64,000 nt of DNA, taken from contig JAURZE010000033.1 of the NCBI GenBank assembly GCA_030653545.1, positions 62,001-126,000 on the forward strand. The letters are read 5' to 3'. Position 1 is the first letter of the stretch, and each line of letters begins with the position of its first letter. The position numbers and the translations under genes were made by a program. Shown here piece by piece: positions 34,388 to 41,658 of this stretch. A model generated the notes under the pieces. It worked only from the letters and a program-made list of their open reading frames with translations, made no database searches and had not been told where the DNA came from. This DNA is from Nitrospira sp. GTDB lineage: Bacteria; Nitrospirota; Nitrospiria; Nitrospirales; Nitrospiraceae.

Positions 34388-35575
34388 ATGACGCCCGTGG
34401 AGGAATGGAGACGCATACTCGCTGAGAGCATCGTGAAGCCGAAAGATCTGGCTGACCGATTCGGACTCGACGAGAAGGAAATAGAAGCCATCGTCGGTCC
34501 GTATCCCATGCGGATCACCCCGACCGTCCTCGGGACGATGAAGGAAAAAGGCGACGCCATCTGGAAACAGGTGGTTCCCGAGATCGCGGAGCTGGACGAT
34601 ATCGACGCGGAGGACGACCCGCTCGAAGAAGACCTGATGAGTCCGGTCCCTCACCTCGTCCACCGGTACCCCGACCGTGTCCTCCTCATGGTCACCAATC
34701 AGTGTCCGATCTACTGCCGCTTCTGCACCAGAAAACGGCTGGTGGGAAAGCCCGGCTTTCTGAAGAAGGGCGAACTGGACCGTGCCATCGCCTATTTGCG
34801 CGAACATACCGAAGTGCGGGACGTCATTCTTTCAGGCGGCGATCCCCTCCTGCTACCCGACTATCTCCTCGAACGGATCTTTAAAGCGTTGCGGAGTATC
34901 CCGCATCTGGAATTGATTCGCATCGGCTCGCGGGTCCCCGGGACCTTGCCGGAACGCATTACTCCGAAGCTGTGCGAATTGGTAAAGAAATACCACCCGA
35001 TCTATATGAACCTGCACTTCAACCATCCGGATGAACTCACGCCGGCGGTGAAAGCTGCCTGCGGCATGCTCGCGGATGCCGGGGTGCCGCTCGGCGCGCA
35101 GACCGTTCTATTGAAAGGGGTGAACGATGACCCCGAGGTGATGAAGCGCCTCGTCCATCAGCTGCTCCTGGCCCGCGTCAAGCCGTACTACCTCTATCAA
35201 GCGGATCTGACCAAGGGCACCAACCATTTCCGCACGTCGGTCGAGACCGGCCTGAACATCATCAAGGCCCTCCAAGGCCACACCAGCGGAATGGCGGTCC
35301 CGCACTTCGTGATCGATGCGCCCGGTGGTGGGGGGAAAATTCCGCTCCTCCCCAGCGACTACCTGGTGCATCTGGATGAAGACGGCGCCGTACTGCAGAA
35401 TTACGAGAACAAGACGTTCCACTATCCGCAACCGAAACAGGGGCACGGACGCGAGTTGCCGATGGTCGGTGCGCGGACCGGCTTCGACTACGAAGCAAGC
35501 GAAAACAGTTACCCCGATCGCGACGGGTTCTCTTCGTGGGGCAACAGTTGCGGGGGAGATACGGACGAGCTGTGA
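34388..35575 (+). CDS. KamA-family radical SAM aminomutase
   Basis: A 395-residue radical SAM, PLP-dependent enzyme of the lysine 2,3-aminomutase family. The Fe-S/SAM motif is CPIYCRFCTRKR (C-x3-C-x2-C), followed by ILSGGDPLLL. The PLP lysine is in VIDAPGGGGKIPLLPSDY. ATG 34388 has AGGAGG before it. Family members make beta-lysine from lysine (osmolyte or antibiotic precursor), act on glutamate, or (EpmB) modify elongation factor P. No EpmA is nearby and the protein is longer than EpmB, so a metabolic aminomutase is favoured. The stop overlaps the GTG of the dCTP-deaminase-like gene. Confidence 0.9.
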   Translation: MTPVEEWRRILAESIVKPKDLADRFGLDEKEIEAIVGPYPMRITPTVLGTMKEKGDAIWKQVVPEIAELDDIDAEDDPLEEDLMSPVPHLVHRYPDRVLLMVTNQCPIYCRFCTRKRLVGKPGFLKKGELDRAIAYLREHTEVRDVILSGGDPLLLPDYLLERIFKALRSIPHLELIRIGSRVPGTLPERITPKLCELVKKYHPIYMNLHFNHPDELTPAVKAACGMLADAGVPLGAQTVLLKGVNDDPEVMKRLVHQLLLARVKPYYLYQADLTKGTNHFRTSVETGLNIIKALQGHTSGMAVPHFVIDAPGGGGKIPLLPSDYLVHLDEDGAVLQNYENKTFHYPQPKQGHGRELPMVGARTGFDYEASENSYPDRDGFSSWGNSCGGDTDEL

Positions 35576-36726
35576 GCAAGACACCGACCCAGGGCATTCT
35601 TCCCTATCAGGACATCAAGCAACTGATTGCCACCGGTGCCCTCACGGCATCCCCCGCGATCGAAGACCGGCAGATCCAACCCGCCAGTCTCGACTTGCGC
35701 CTGGGGCGCAAAGCCTATCGGCTCATCAGCAGCTTTCTGCCGGAACTCTCCCCGATATCCTCCCGACTCGACGTCCTCGACTTCTATCAATCGGATCTCG
35801 TCATGTACGAGATGGATTTGACGGAGGGAGCCATCCTGGAAAAGGGGCACGTCTATCTGGTGCCGCTGCTGGAACAGCTGAAGCTCCCCAAAACCCTGCG
35901 CGCCCGGGCGAACCCGAAAAGCACGACCGGACGGCTCGACGTCTTCACCCGCGTCGTCACGGATTTGAATGCGGGCTTCGACGAAATCAGAGCCGGCTAC
36001 CATGGCCCATTGTTTCTCGAAGTCGTGCCTCGCTCCTTCGCCATTAAAGTCCGAACCGGACAGTCGCTGAATCAGATCCGGTTCGTGCGCGGCGAAGCGA
36101 CCGTCAGCGACGCGGCGTTGCAGACGCTGCACAGCAAATCCCCGCTGCTTTATCACAATAGCCCGACCAGGAAAGCGCTGGGGCAGCGCGAGTTCCGCGC
36201 CGAGCGCGGACTCTTCCTGCGCATCGACCTGAAGGGCGACGACCGGACAGACTCGGGCATCATCGGCTATCGGGCCAAGAAGAATAGCCACGTCATCGAT
36301 CTGGCCAAAGTCGGGCACTATACCGCCGCGGATTTCTGGGAGCCGCTCTACCGCCATCGACATGACAGCCTCCTCCTGGAGCCGGAAGAGTTTTACATCC
36401 TCGCCTCCAAGGAACGCATCCGTGTGCCGGCCGGATACGCCGCCGAGATGGTCGCGTATGAAGCGGCCTGCGGAGAACTGCGCACCCACTATGCCGGATT
36501 CTTCGACCCGGGCTTCGGTTATGGAGCGAAAGGGGAAATCAAAGGAACGCAGGTGGTGCTGGAAGTCCGCCCCCACGATGTGCCGTTCCTGATCCACGAC
36601 GGGCAGACCTTTTTTAAGGTTGTATATGACCGCATGCTCGACGTACCCTCTCAGCTCTACGGCACCACGTTGGGGTCCTCGTATCAAGGGCAGGCGCTCA
36701 CACTCAGCAAACATTTCAAAGTGTAA
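35572..36726 (+). CDS. dcd: dCTP deaminase-like (2'-deoxycytidine 5'-triphosphate deaminase) protein
   Basis: A 384-residue protein of the dUTPase/dCTP-deaminase superfamily in its long, two-domain form. The N-part has IQPASLDLRLG and RANPKSTTGRLDVFTRVV, with the family serine/arginine. The C-part repeats the fold: EEFYILASKERIRVPAGYAA, FDPGFGYG, and EVRPHDVPFLI. It should deaminate dCTP to dUTP for dTMP synthesis. Start GTG 35572 overlaps the kamA stop (GTGA), so translation is coupled. Single-domain Dcd is about 190 residues; this doubled form is known in alphaproteobacteria and others. Confidence 0.88.
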   Translation: MSKTPTQGILPYQDIKQLIATGALTASPAIEDRQIQPASLDLRLGRKAYRLISSFLPELSPISSRLDVLDFYQSDLVMYEMDLTEGAILEKGHVYLVPLLEQLKLPKTLRARANPKSTTGRLDVFTRVVTDLNAGFDEIRAGYHGPLFLEVVPRSFAIKVRTGQSLNQIRFVRGEATVSDAALQTLHSKSPLLYHNSPTRKALGQREFRAERGLFLRIDLKGDDRTDSGIIGYRAKKNSHVIDLAKVGHYTAADFWEPLYRHRHDSLLLEPEEFYILASKERIRVPAGYAAEMVAYEAACGELRTHYAGFFDPGFGYGAKGEIKGTQVVLEVRPHDVPFLIHDGQTFFKVVYDRMLDVPSQLYGTTLGSSYQGQALTLSKHFKV

Positions 36727-36728
36727 CT

Positions 36729-37133
36729 ATGGCACCAACAGACCTTCCGACAAAAGATCCCGCTCCGGCTTCGTCGCCGGGCCACGTAGACGGCGAGACG
36801 AGCGAAGACAAGCAACTTAGCGTCGCCGGGATGATGACCGGCACCGCCCTGATCTTCATCGGCTTTCTGAATGTCTTTTTGTCGATCAGCGGCGGCTTTG
36901 AAATCAATGCCGTCCCCCTCCTGATCTACTTCGGCGGAATCGCCGTGTGGGCCAACGCGGTGATTGAGAACCCTACCTGGCGCTATAGCGTCATGATCTG
37001 CGCGATCGCGATCGGATTGGGCTTCTTTCACTATGGCGAAGTGCTCTTCTGGCACAAACAGGTCGTCTTCTGGACCACCGTCGTCGTCGTCATGTACTTC
37101 ATGTTCCGAGAGCCGAAGACACCGGACAGATAA
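36729..37133 (+). CDS. Small integral membrane protein, unknown
   Basis: A 134-residue protein with a 30-residue hydrophilic N-terminus and four predicted membrane helices: MMTGTALIFIGFLNVFLSI, AVPLLIYFGGIAVWA, YSVMICAIAIGLGFFHYG and QVVFWTTVVVVMYFMF. It starts 3 bp after the dCTP-deaminase-like gene and ends 7 bp before the glycosyltransferase, so it is in that operon. No family was recognised. Confidence 0.8.
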   Translation: MAPTDLPTKDPAPASSPGHVDGETSEDKQLSVAGMMTGTALIFIGFLNVFLSISGGFEINAVPLLIYFGGIAVWANAVIENPTWRYSVMICAIAIGLGFFHYGEVLFWHKQVVFWTTVVVVMYFMFREPKTPDR

Positions 37134-37139
37134 ACCTCG

Positions 37140-37832
37140 ATGATGATTTCCGTCATCATCCCCACCCTGAACGAATCTTCAACCATCGCTCGCACGCTCA
37201 CCCGCACTGTCGCCCTGGGATTCGACGACATCATCGTCAGCGACGGCGGCAGCACCGACCCCACCATTCCCATGGTCCAAGCCTGTTGCGCCAGGGTGCC
37301 CGCCGTACGGCTGGTCACCGCGCCGACCGGCCGCGCCCGCCAATTGAACGAAGGCGTGAAGGCCTGCCGCAGCGACGTGATCCTGTTTCTCCATGCCGAC
37401 ACGGAGCTACCCCCGACTGCCAAGACCGTCATAGAGTCAGCATTGGGCAATCCCCGCTGTGTCGGAGGCCGGTTCGATGTCCGTTTCGATCAACCGTCCC
37501 GCTGGGGCGCCGTCATCAGCTGGTTCATGAACCGACGCTCACGGCTCACCGGCATCGCCACCGGCGACCAAGCGATCTTCGTCCGCCGTCAAACCTTTGA
37601 ACAGATGGGCGGGTTTCCGGATATCCCGCTGATGGAAGATATCGAGTTCAGCCGACGCTTGAAACGCCTGGGGCCGACCGCCGCGCTCACGGATCGCGTC
37701 ACGACCTCGTTTCGCCGTTGGGAGAAAAACGGGCCCCTGCGCACAATTCTCTTGATGTGGACGCTGCGCTTCCTGTATTGGCTGGGAGTCAGTCCTACTC
37801 GTCTCAACCACTGGTATCGTGTAGTCCGATAA
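37140..37832 (+). CDS. Family 2 glycosyltransferase (TIGR04283-type)
   Basis: A 230-residue GT-A enzyme. The nucleotide-sugar site is ISVIIPTLNESSTIARTL, IVSDGGSTDPT and FLHADTELP (DxD-like HAD). ATGDQAIFVRRQTFEQMGGF and LMEDIEFSRRLKRLGP complete the fold. The form with LNEGVKACRSDVILFLHADT is that of the transferase that often pairs with a TIGR04282 protein, as it does here (37836). Together they are linked in other genomes to selenium/radical-SAM or arsenosugar clusters; no such gene is adjacent. Confidence 0.9.
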   Translation: MMISVIIPTLNESSTIARTLTRTVALGFDDIIVSDGGSTDPTIPMVQACCARVPAVRLVTAPTGRARQLNEGVKACRSDVILFLHADTELPPTAKTVIESALGNPRCVGGRFDVRFDQPSRWGAVISWFMNRRSRLTGIATGDQAIFVRRQTFEQMGGFPDIPLMEDIEFSRRLKRLGPTAALTDRVTTSFRRWEKNGPLRTILLMWTLRFLYWLGVSPTRLNHWYRVVR

Positions 37833-37835
37833 GCT

Positions 37836-38600
37836 ATGAGCAAACCAACGCCCAAGTCGTCGCAGCCTCCGACATCCAAGCCACAACCGGCCGCCCTGGT
37901 CATCTTCGCGAAAGCACCCGTACCGGGCCAGGTCAAGACGCGTCTCTGTCCTCCGTTGACGCCGGACGAAGCCGCCACCCTGCACGGCAGCTTCGTCATC
38001 GACATGCTCGAACGCACCAAAGTCGCCACGACAAAATTGAAGTTACCCGTCGATCGCTATCTGGCTTGCGCGCCCTCATCCACACTGGTCTTCTTTCAAA
38101 TTATGGAAGAACGGCACAGCGTAAAGCTGATCGATCAAGTAGGCGACGATCTGGGCGCGCGCATGCAGCAGGCGTTCGCAACCCTCTTCGGGAAGAGCTA
38201 TCAACGCGTCTTCATCGTCGGCACCGATGTCCCGTCGCTGCCGCTCGACCATTACAAGCAGGCCTTGGCTCTGCTGGATGCCCACGACATCGTATTGGGA
38301 CCGGCCCTCGACGGCGGCTACTACTTGATCGGCCTCAAACAGCCGAGACCGGAACTCTTTGCCGGCATCGCCTGGTCGACAGATGGCGTGCTCGCTGCCA
38401 CGCAGGGGAAAGCCGCCGGTCTCGGCTTAAAGATAGCGCTCCTGCCTTCGTGGCGCGATGTCGACACCATCGACGACCTTCAGGCATTGATCGACGCCAG
38501 CGCCGCGGACGCAAAGAAACCGAAAAATGAACAGGCCTTTTCAGCACGCACGGCCGGCGCGCTGCAGCATCTCGCCAAGGGCCTGCGGACGAAAACATAA
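37836..38600 (+). CDS. TIGR04282/DUF2064 family transferase
   Basis: A 254-residue protein of the DUF2064 nucleotidyl/glycosyltransferase-like family. It shows LVIFAKAPVPGQVKTRL (the signature start), IVGTDVPSLPLDHYKQAL, VLGPALDGGYYLIGL and PSWRDVDTIDDLQALI. It is 3 bp after the TIGR04283-type gene, the usual partner. The N-terminus has a 20-residue proline/serine-rich lead; an internal start is possible. Reported links of the family to arsenosugar biosynthesis make that one possible role, but no ArsM/ArsS is seen here. Confidence 0.9.
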   Translation: MSKPTPKSSQPPTSKPQPAALVIFAKAPVPGQVKTRLCPPLTPDEAATLHGSFVIDMLERTKVATTKLKLPVDRYLACAPSSTLVFFQIMEERHSVKLIDQVGDDLGARMQQAFATLFGKSYQRVFIVGTDVPSLPLDHYKQALALLDAHDIVLGPALDGGYYLIGLKQPRPELFAGIAWSTDGVLAATQGKAAGLGLKIALLPSWRDVDTIDDLQALIDASAADAKKPKNEQAFSARTAGALQHLAKGLRTKT

Positions 38601-38627
38601 CCACCGCACTCACCACGGACATCGACC

Positions 38628-39362
38628 ATGAATACACGCGTGGCACTCATCACCGGCGGAGCCAAGGGCATCGGGCGTGGGATCGCGCTCGACCTGGCAG
38701 CGCAGCATTGGAAGATCGCCATCTGCTACCGCACCAGTGAAGCCGAGGCGCAAAAGACTGCACTGGCTATTACGGAGCGCGGCGGACAGGCGCTGGCCAT
38801 TCGCTGCGACGTGTCAGACCCGGTTGCGGCGAAGAGTCTCGCGGCGCAGGTCGAACAGAAGTGGGGCCAAATTGACGTCCTCATTAACGGCGCAGGTCCC
38901 TACCATCGCGTGAATCTGTTCGAAGAAACGGTCGAGGGGTGGAACGAGATGTTCGATGGCAATCTCCATCCCATCTTCTATCTGGCCAAAGCGGTTGCGC
39001 CAGGGATGAAAGCCCGTAAATCCGGCCACATCATCAACTTCAGCATGGCCAACGCCGATCAGATGATCTCGCAGCCTGACGTCACCGCGCATTACATCGC
39101 CAAGGCCGGCGTGCTCATCCTCACCCGGACGCTGGCCAAGCTGCTCGCGCCCCACGGGATCACTGTGAATGCCGTCTCACCGGGATTCATCGATTCCGGT
39201 AGCGCCCCGCCGGAAGAACTGGCCGGGATGACAAAACGGATTCCGGCAGGCTATATCGGCACCATCGACGACACCGTCGCAGCCGTGCGATACTTACTGA
39301 GTGAAGAGGCGCGCTACGTAAACGGGGCTAATATTCAGATCAGCGGGGCATGGGGAATATAG
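38628..39362 (+). CDS. Short-chain dehydrogenase/reductase (FabG-like)
   Basis: A 244-residue SDR. The NAD(P) site is LITGGAKGIGRG (residues 8-19) and the structural motif is NGAG (87-90). The catalytic serine is S139 (INFSMAN). The catalytic tyrosine and lysine are Y156 and K159 (HYIAKAG), spaced Y-x2-K, whereas the family norm is Y-x3-K. The DNA at 39089-39108 supports this reading directly. AVSPGFIDSG and VNGANIQISG follow as expected. Activity may thus differ from ordinary FabG. It is the last gene of the 34.4-39.4 kb run. Confidence 0.88.
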   Translation: MNTRVALITGGAKGIGRGIALDLAAQHWKIAICYRTSEAEAQKTALAITERGGQALAIRCDVSDPVAAKSLAAQVEQKWGQIDVLINGAGPYHRVNLFEETVEGWNEMFDGNLHPIFYLAKAVAPGMKARKSGHIINFSMANADQMISQPDVTAHYIAKAGVLILTRTLAKLLAPHGITVNAVSPGFIDSGSAPPEELAGMTKRIPAGYIGTIDDTVAAVRYLLSEEARYVNGANIQISGAWGI

Positions 39363-39368
39363 GGGAAC

Positions 39369-39486
39369 GGGACTGTACCCGTGGCGCTTTCTTGCTCACT
39401 GAACGCGCACCCGGAACAATCGAAATTTTAGACTACGGGCGGTGCTCGCTCAATGTGCGCAGGGAAACCGCCACGGGCACAGTCCC
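39369..39486 (+). repeat. Long inverted repeat C enclosing two GTGCTCG-type motifs
   Basis: Arms of 23 nt with two mismatches: GGGACTGTACCCGTGGCG plus CTTTC (39369-39391) and GAAAC plus CGCCACGGGCACAGTCCC (39464-39486). Inside the loop are TGCTCACTGAACGCGCA (39393-39409) and GTGCTCGCTCAATGTGCGCAG (39442-39462). The second motif with its GGAAACC flank matches the satellites at 25211-25239 and 25851-25881. Here the element is on the plus strand, just after the SDR gene. Confidence 0.8.
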
Positions 39487-39511
39487 TGAGAGAGGGGGGA
39501 GACTAGAAGAA

Positions 39512-39916
39512 ATGAAAACCGATCAAGAACGCGATGCCCATCATCGATTCGTCCAAGCACTCCAGCATGAGCATCTGACCTGCTCCAAGCCAGGTTGTGG
39601 CGGAGCGATGGATATCGTCGACCTCACTCCGCATAACGCTCGTATCAAGACCTATGAAGCCACGTGCGAGCGCTGCCACTTGGTCGAAAAGATTACGGGT
39701 AAGGAAGAACATCAGCCGGCGTGGGACGTGGCCTCGATTACCATGATGGCCGAAGTCCATCTCCTCCACGACCAACCCACTTGCCCCTTCGACGATACGC
39801 CCATCACGTTTATCTCCATGCCCAATCCACGACGCAAGGCCCGTTACCGCCTCGCCTGCTTTTTCTGCGGCCGCCACACTGAAATGAACTGGCCGCCGCC
39901 GGAAGCAAAGGGATAG
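39512..39916 (+). CDS. Multi-cysteine zinc-binding protein, unknown
   Basis: A 134-residue soluble protein. Pairs of cysteines C-x4-C (LTCSKPGCGG), C-x2-C (ATCERCHLVEK), one in TCPFDD and C-x2-C (LACFFCGRH) suggest two zinc-ribbon units. ATG 39512 is chosen because the frame upstream runs through the repeat at 39369-39486; GGGGGGAG precedes it at some distance. It ends before a strong bidirectional terminator. No family recognised. Confidence 0.7.
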   Translation: MKTDQERDAHHRFVQALQHEHLTCSKPGCGGAMDIVDLTPHNARIKTYEATCERCHLVEKITGKEEHQPAWDVASITMMAEVHLLHDQPTCPFDDTPITFISMPNPRRKARYRLACFFCGRHTEMNWPPPEAKG

Positions 39917-39947
39917 CTCCCCTCTCTCGCACGAAACCGACAAAAGA

Positions 39948-39983
39948 AAGCCGGCGGGTACTCAGATAAGCACCCGCCGGCTT
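39948..39983. terminator. Bidirectional terminator between convergent genes
   Basis: AAGCCGGCGGGT (39948-39959) and ACCCGCCGGCTT (39972-39983) are a perfect 12-bp stem around a 12-base loop. It stands between the plus gene ending at 39916 and the minus gene ending at 40016, as expected for a shared terminator. Confidence 0.85.
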
Positions 39984-40015
39984 GCTGTTGTCTCTGCTCC
40001 CGCTAGGGATATGCG

Positions 40016-40339
40016 CTACTTCCCGAACGCCTTCTTCAGCAGCGGCTCCATCTCGCCCTTCTTTTCCATCGGATCGAGAATGTCGGTGTCGCCGTAGAAC
40101 GTCCCGTCGATGAACACTTTGGGCAGCGTCGGCCAATTGGTCATCTTCGTGAGGGCTTCCCGCTTGGTCGGCTGGGAGAGCACATCGATCAGTTCATACG
40201 GGTATCCGTACTTCTCAAAAAACTGCATCGTCTCCCGTGTGAATCCGCACATCGGCATGGTCTTCGTCCCCTTGCCGTAGATCAGAATCTTATGCGCTTT
40301 CACTTCCTTCTGGATCTCATCTTCTATCGGTTCGGCCAT
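40016..40339 (-). CDS. grxD: Monothiol glutaredoxin (Grx4 family)
   Basis: A 107-residue monothiol glutaredoxin. The active site is CGFT (C31, in TMPMCGFTRET), a variant of the family CGFS. KGTKTMPMCGF, NWPTLPKVFIDG and DILDPMEKKGEM are conserved family stretches. Grx4 proteins bind a bridging 2Fe-2S cluster with glutathione and pair with BolA proteins in Fe-S delivery and iron sensing. A bolA gene lies directly upstream, 9 bp away, which supports this role. Confidence 0.94.
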   Translation of the reverse strand: MAEPIEDEIQKEVKAHKILIYGKGTKTMPMCGFTRETMQFFEKYGYPYELIDVLSQPTKREALTKMTNWPTLPKVFIDGTFYGDTDILDPMEKKGEMEPLLKKAFGK

Positions 40340-40348
40340 CGTATCCTC

Positions 40349-40588
40349 CTATGCTTCGTCTTTAGTGCGAGCCGTCAACTCCAGCGCGTGAATACGCCCA
40401 TCCTTCAACGGCACATCCAGCGCCTGATAGATGAGCCGGTGCCGATCCAGAAGATTCTTCTCCCGAAACGCCTCCGACACCACTATCACTTTCAAATGGT
40501 CCATCGTCCCAGTGCGATCGGTGACCGTCACCGCCGCATCCGGCATACTCTTCCGAACGTAATCAGTCAGCACTTCCGGTGTAATCAT
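40349..40588 (-). CDS. bolA: BolA family protein
   Basis: A 79-residue BolA/IbaG-type protein. It has MITPEVLTDYVRKSMPDA, then VVSEAFREKNLLDRHRLIYQ, with the H in DRHR as the likely cluster ligand, and RIHALELTART. GGAGG lies 9 nt before the ATG at 40588, and the longer upstream frame is rejected. It is co-transcribed with the monothiol glutaredoxin, its usual complex partner in Fe-S trafficking. Confidence 0.92.
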   Translation of the reverse strand: MITPEVLTDYVRKSMPDAAVTVTDRTGTMDHLKVIVVSEAFREKNLLDRHRLIYQALDVPLKDGRIHALELTARTKDEA

Positions 40589-40905
40589 GCACGGCCTCCG
40601 TCTGTTCGCCTGAGGATACCCGAGGCCTGACAGGAAACGCAATTCGCATAGCCCGGCGCCCATCCATACACGGCACAACACAGATCCCTGCCCATGCCAA
40701 TGACCACCTCAGCGAATCAAATCGCATCCAGGGTGGATTGGTTTGGATGTCTCCCAATCGGAAGTCCTGCAACTCACCAGATATCTTCGATCTCCGCGAA
40801 ACCTCCGAGATCGCGACCGTTTCCCGCCACAAACAACAACTATCTTCACCGGTACAGTCCTTGCGGTAGGGCTGATCGAGGCCGATGACATTCGCAGGAG
40901 GGTAC
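40589..40905. other. Intergenic region between bolA and the signalling operon
   Basis: This 317-bp stretch holds no ORF with a ribosome site and codon use like its neighbours. It must contain the divergent promoters for bolA (minus) and for the small ORF and kinases (plus), but no clear -35/-10 pair could be picked. Confidence 0.4.
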
Positions 40906-40980
40906 ATGTATCTCATGATGTTCCTTTGGACCACGGTCACTCTCATCGCCACGATCGCCTTCCTTCGGCGCATGTGGTGA
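40906..40980 (+). CDS. Possible 24-residue membrane microprotein
   Basis: The ORF reads MYLMMFLWTTVTLIATIAF and then LRRMW, a single membrane helix with a basic end. AGGAGG lies 5 nt before the ATG, a better site than in most genes of the window. It lies 240 bp before the response regulator. Microproteins of this form often attach to membrane enzymes or kinases, but it is not proven to be translated. Confidence 0.4.
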   Translation: MYLMMFLWTTVTLIATIAFLRRMW

Positions 40981-41171
40981 CCCATGGCGATGAATGCCCC
41001 CACAACAATACCGTTACACCTGGTGCCTATGAACCAACGGTGGTGGTGGATATCCACCAACAAAAGTCAGGGCAATAGGTTGAGCGCTCGCAATTCATTC
41101 ATTTGCAGAGGGTTTTCATCGCTTCATGCGCGGCATCGGGATTGCTCACTGACCACAGCAGGAGAGCGACC

Positions 41172-41231
41172 ATGAACCAGACGGCCCCAACCCATTCCAT
41201 CACCCACCATCAAGGAGGCTTCCATGTCTGA
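41172..41231 (+). CDS. Possible 19-residue leader peptide before the response regulator
   Basis: The ORF reads MNQTAPTHSITHHQGGFHV. AGGAGAG precedes its ATG and its stop overlaps the start region of the response regulator gene at 41224. Its codons contain the ribosome site of that gene, so it could couple or regulate translation. Chance occurrence is quite possible. Confidence 0.25.
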   Translation: MNQTAPTHSITHHQGGFHV

Positions 41232-41658
41232 ATTTAAATCAGGGTTCTTTGTCGGAGGAGATGCCTGCAACGGACGAGTCCTAGTCGTGGACGACGAGCC
41301 AGACATCCGCAAAGTCGTAAAGATGACGTTGCAGAAAGCGGGCTATGACGTGCTGGAGGCCGAGAACGGCGAGAAAGCCATTGAGACTATCAATAGCGGA
41401 GAAAACCGGCTGCTGCTCGACGTAATGGTGTGCGATATCCGTATGCCAAAGGTCAACGGGATCGAAGCGATTGCGTACTTCCGGCAAAATTACCCCCGCG
41501 TGCCCCTGATCGTCCTGACCGGATTCCCCGACACCGACATGGCTACGTCGTTACTCAGGCAAGGCGTGGTCGACTATCTGGTGAAACCCGTTGAAGGAGA
41601 AAAGCTGAAAGCCTCCGTCGCCCGTGCCATGGAGCAGCGTGAACTGGCGCCCTTATGA
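41224..41658 (+). CDS. Single-domain response regulator
   Basis: A 144-residue receiver (CheY-like). After a 17-residue lead, VLVVDDEPDIRK gives the acidic pocket. The phospho-accepting D71 is in VCDIRMPKVNG, T99 is in VLTGFPD and K121 is in YLVKPVEG. There is no DNA-binding or enzymatic output domain. AAGGAGG precedes the ATG. Its stop overlaps the start of the kinase gene (ATGA at 41655), so it is a cognate partner or phosphate relay for the kinases at 41655 and 42797. Confidence 0.93.
   Translation: MSEFKSGFFVGGDACNGRVLVVDDEPDIRKVVKMTLQKAGYDVLEAENGEKAIETINSGENRLLLDVMVCDIRMPKVNGIEAIAYFRQNYPRVPLIVLTGFPDTDMATSLLRQGVVDYLVKPVEGEKLKASVARAMEQRELAPL

Noticed and set aside
35509..36714. 401-codon minus-strand ORF opposite the dCTP-deaminase-like gene
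   Set aside because: The plus strand has clear family motifs and operon overlap; the minus frame has no recognisable motif.
40694..41175. ORFs of 60-110 codons on both strands before the response regulator
   Set aside because: They overlap one another, lack ribosome sites and have no recognisable domains; only the 24-residue ORF with AGGAGG was kept.
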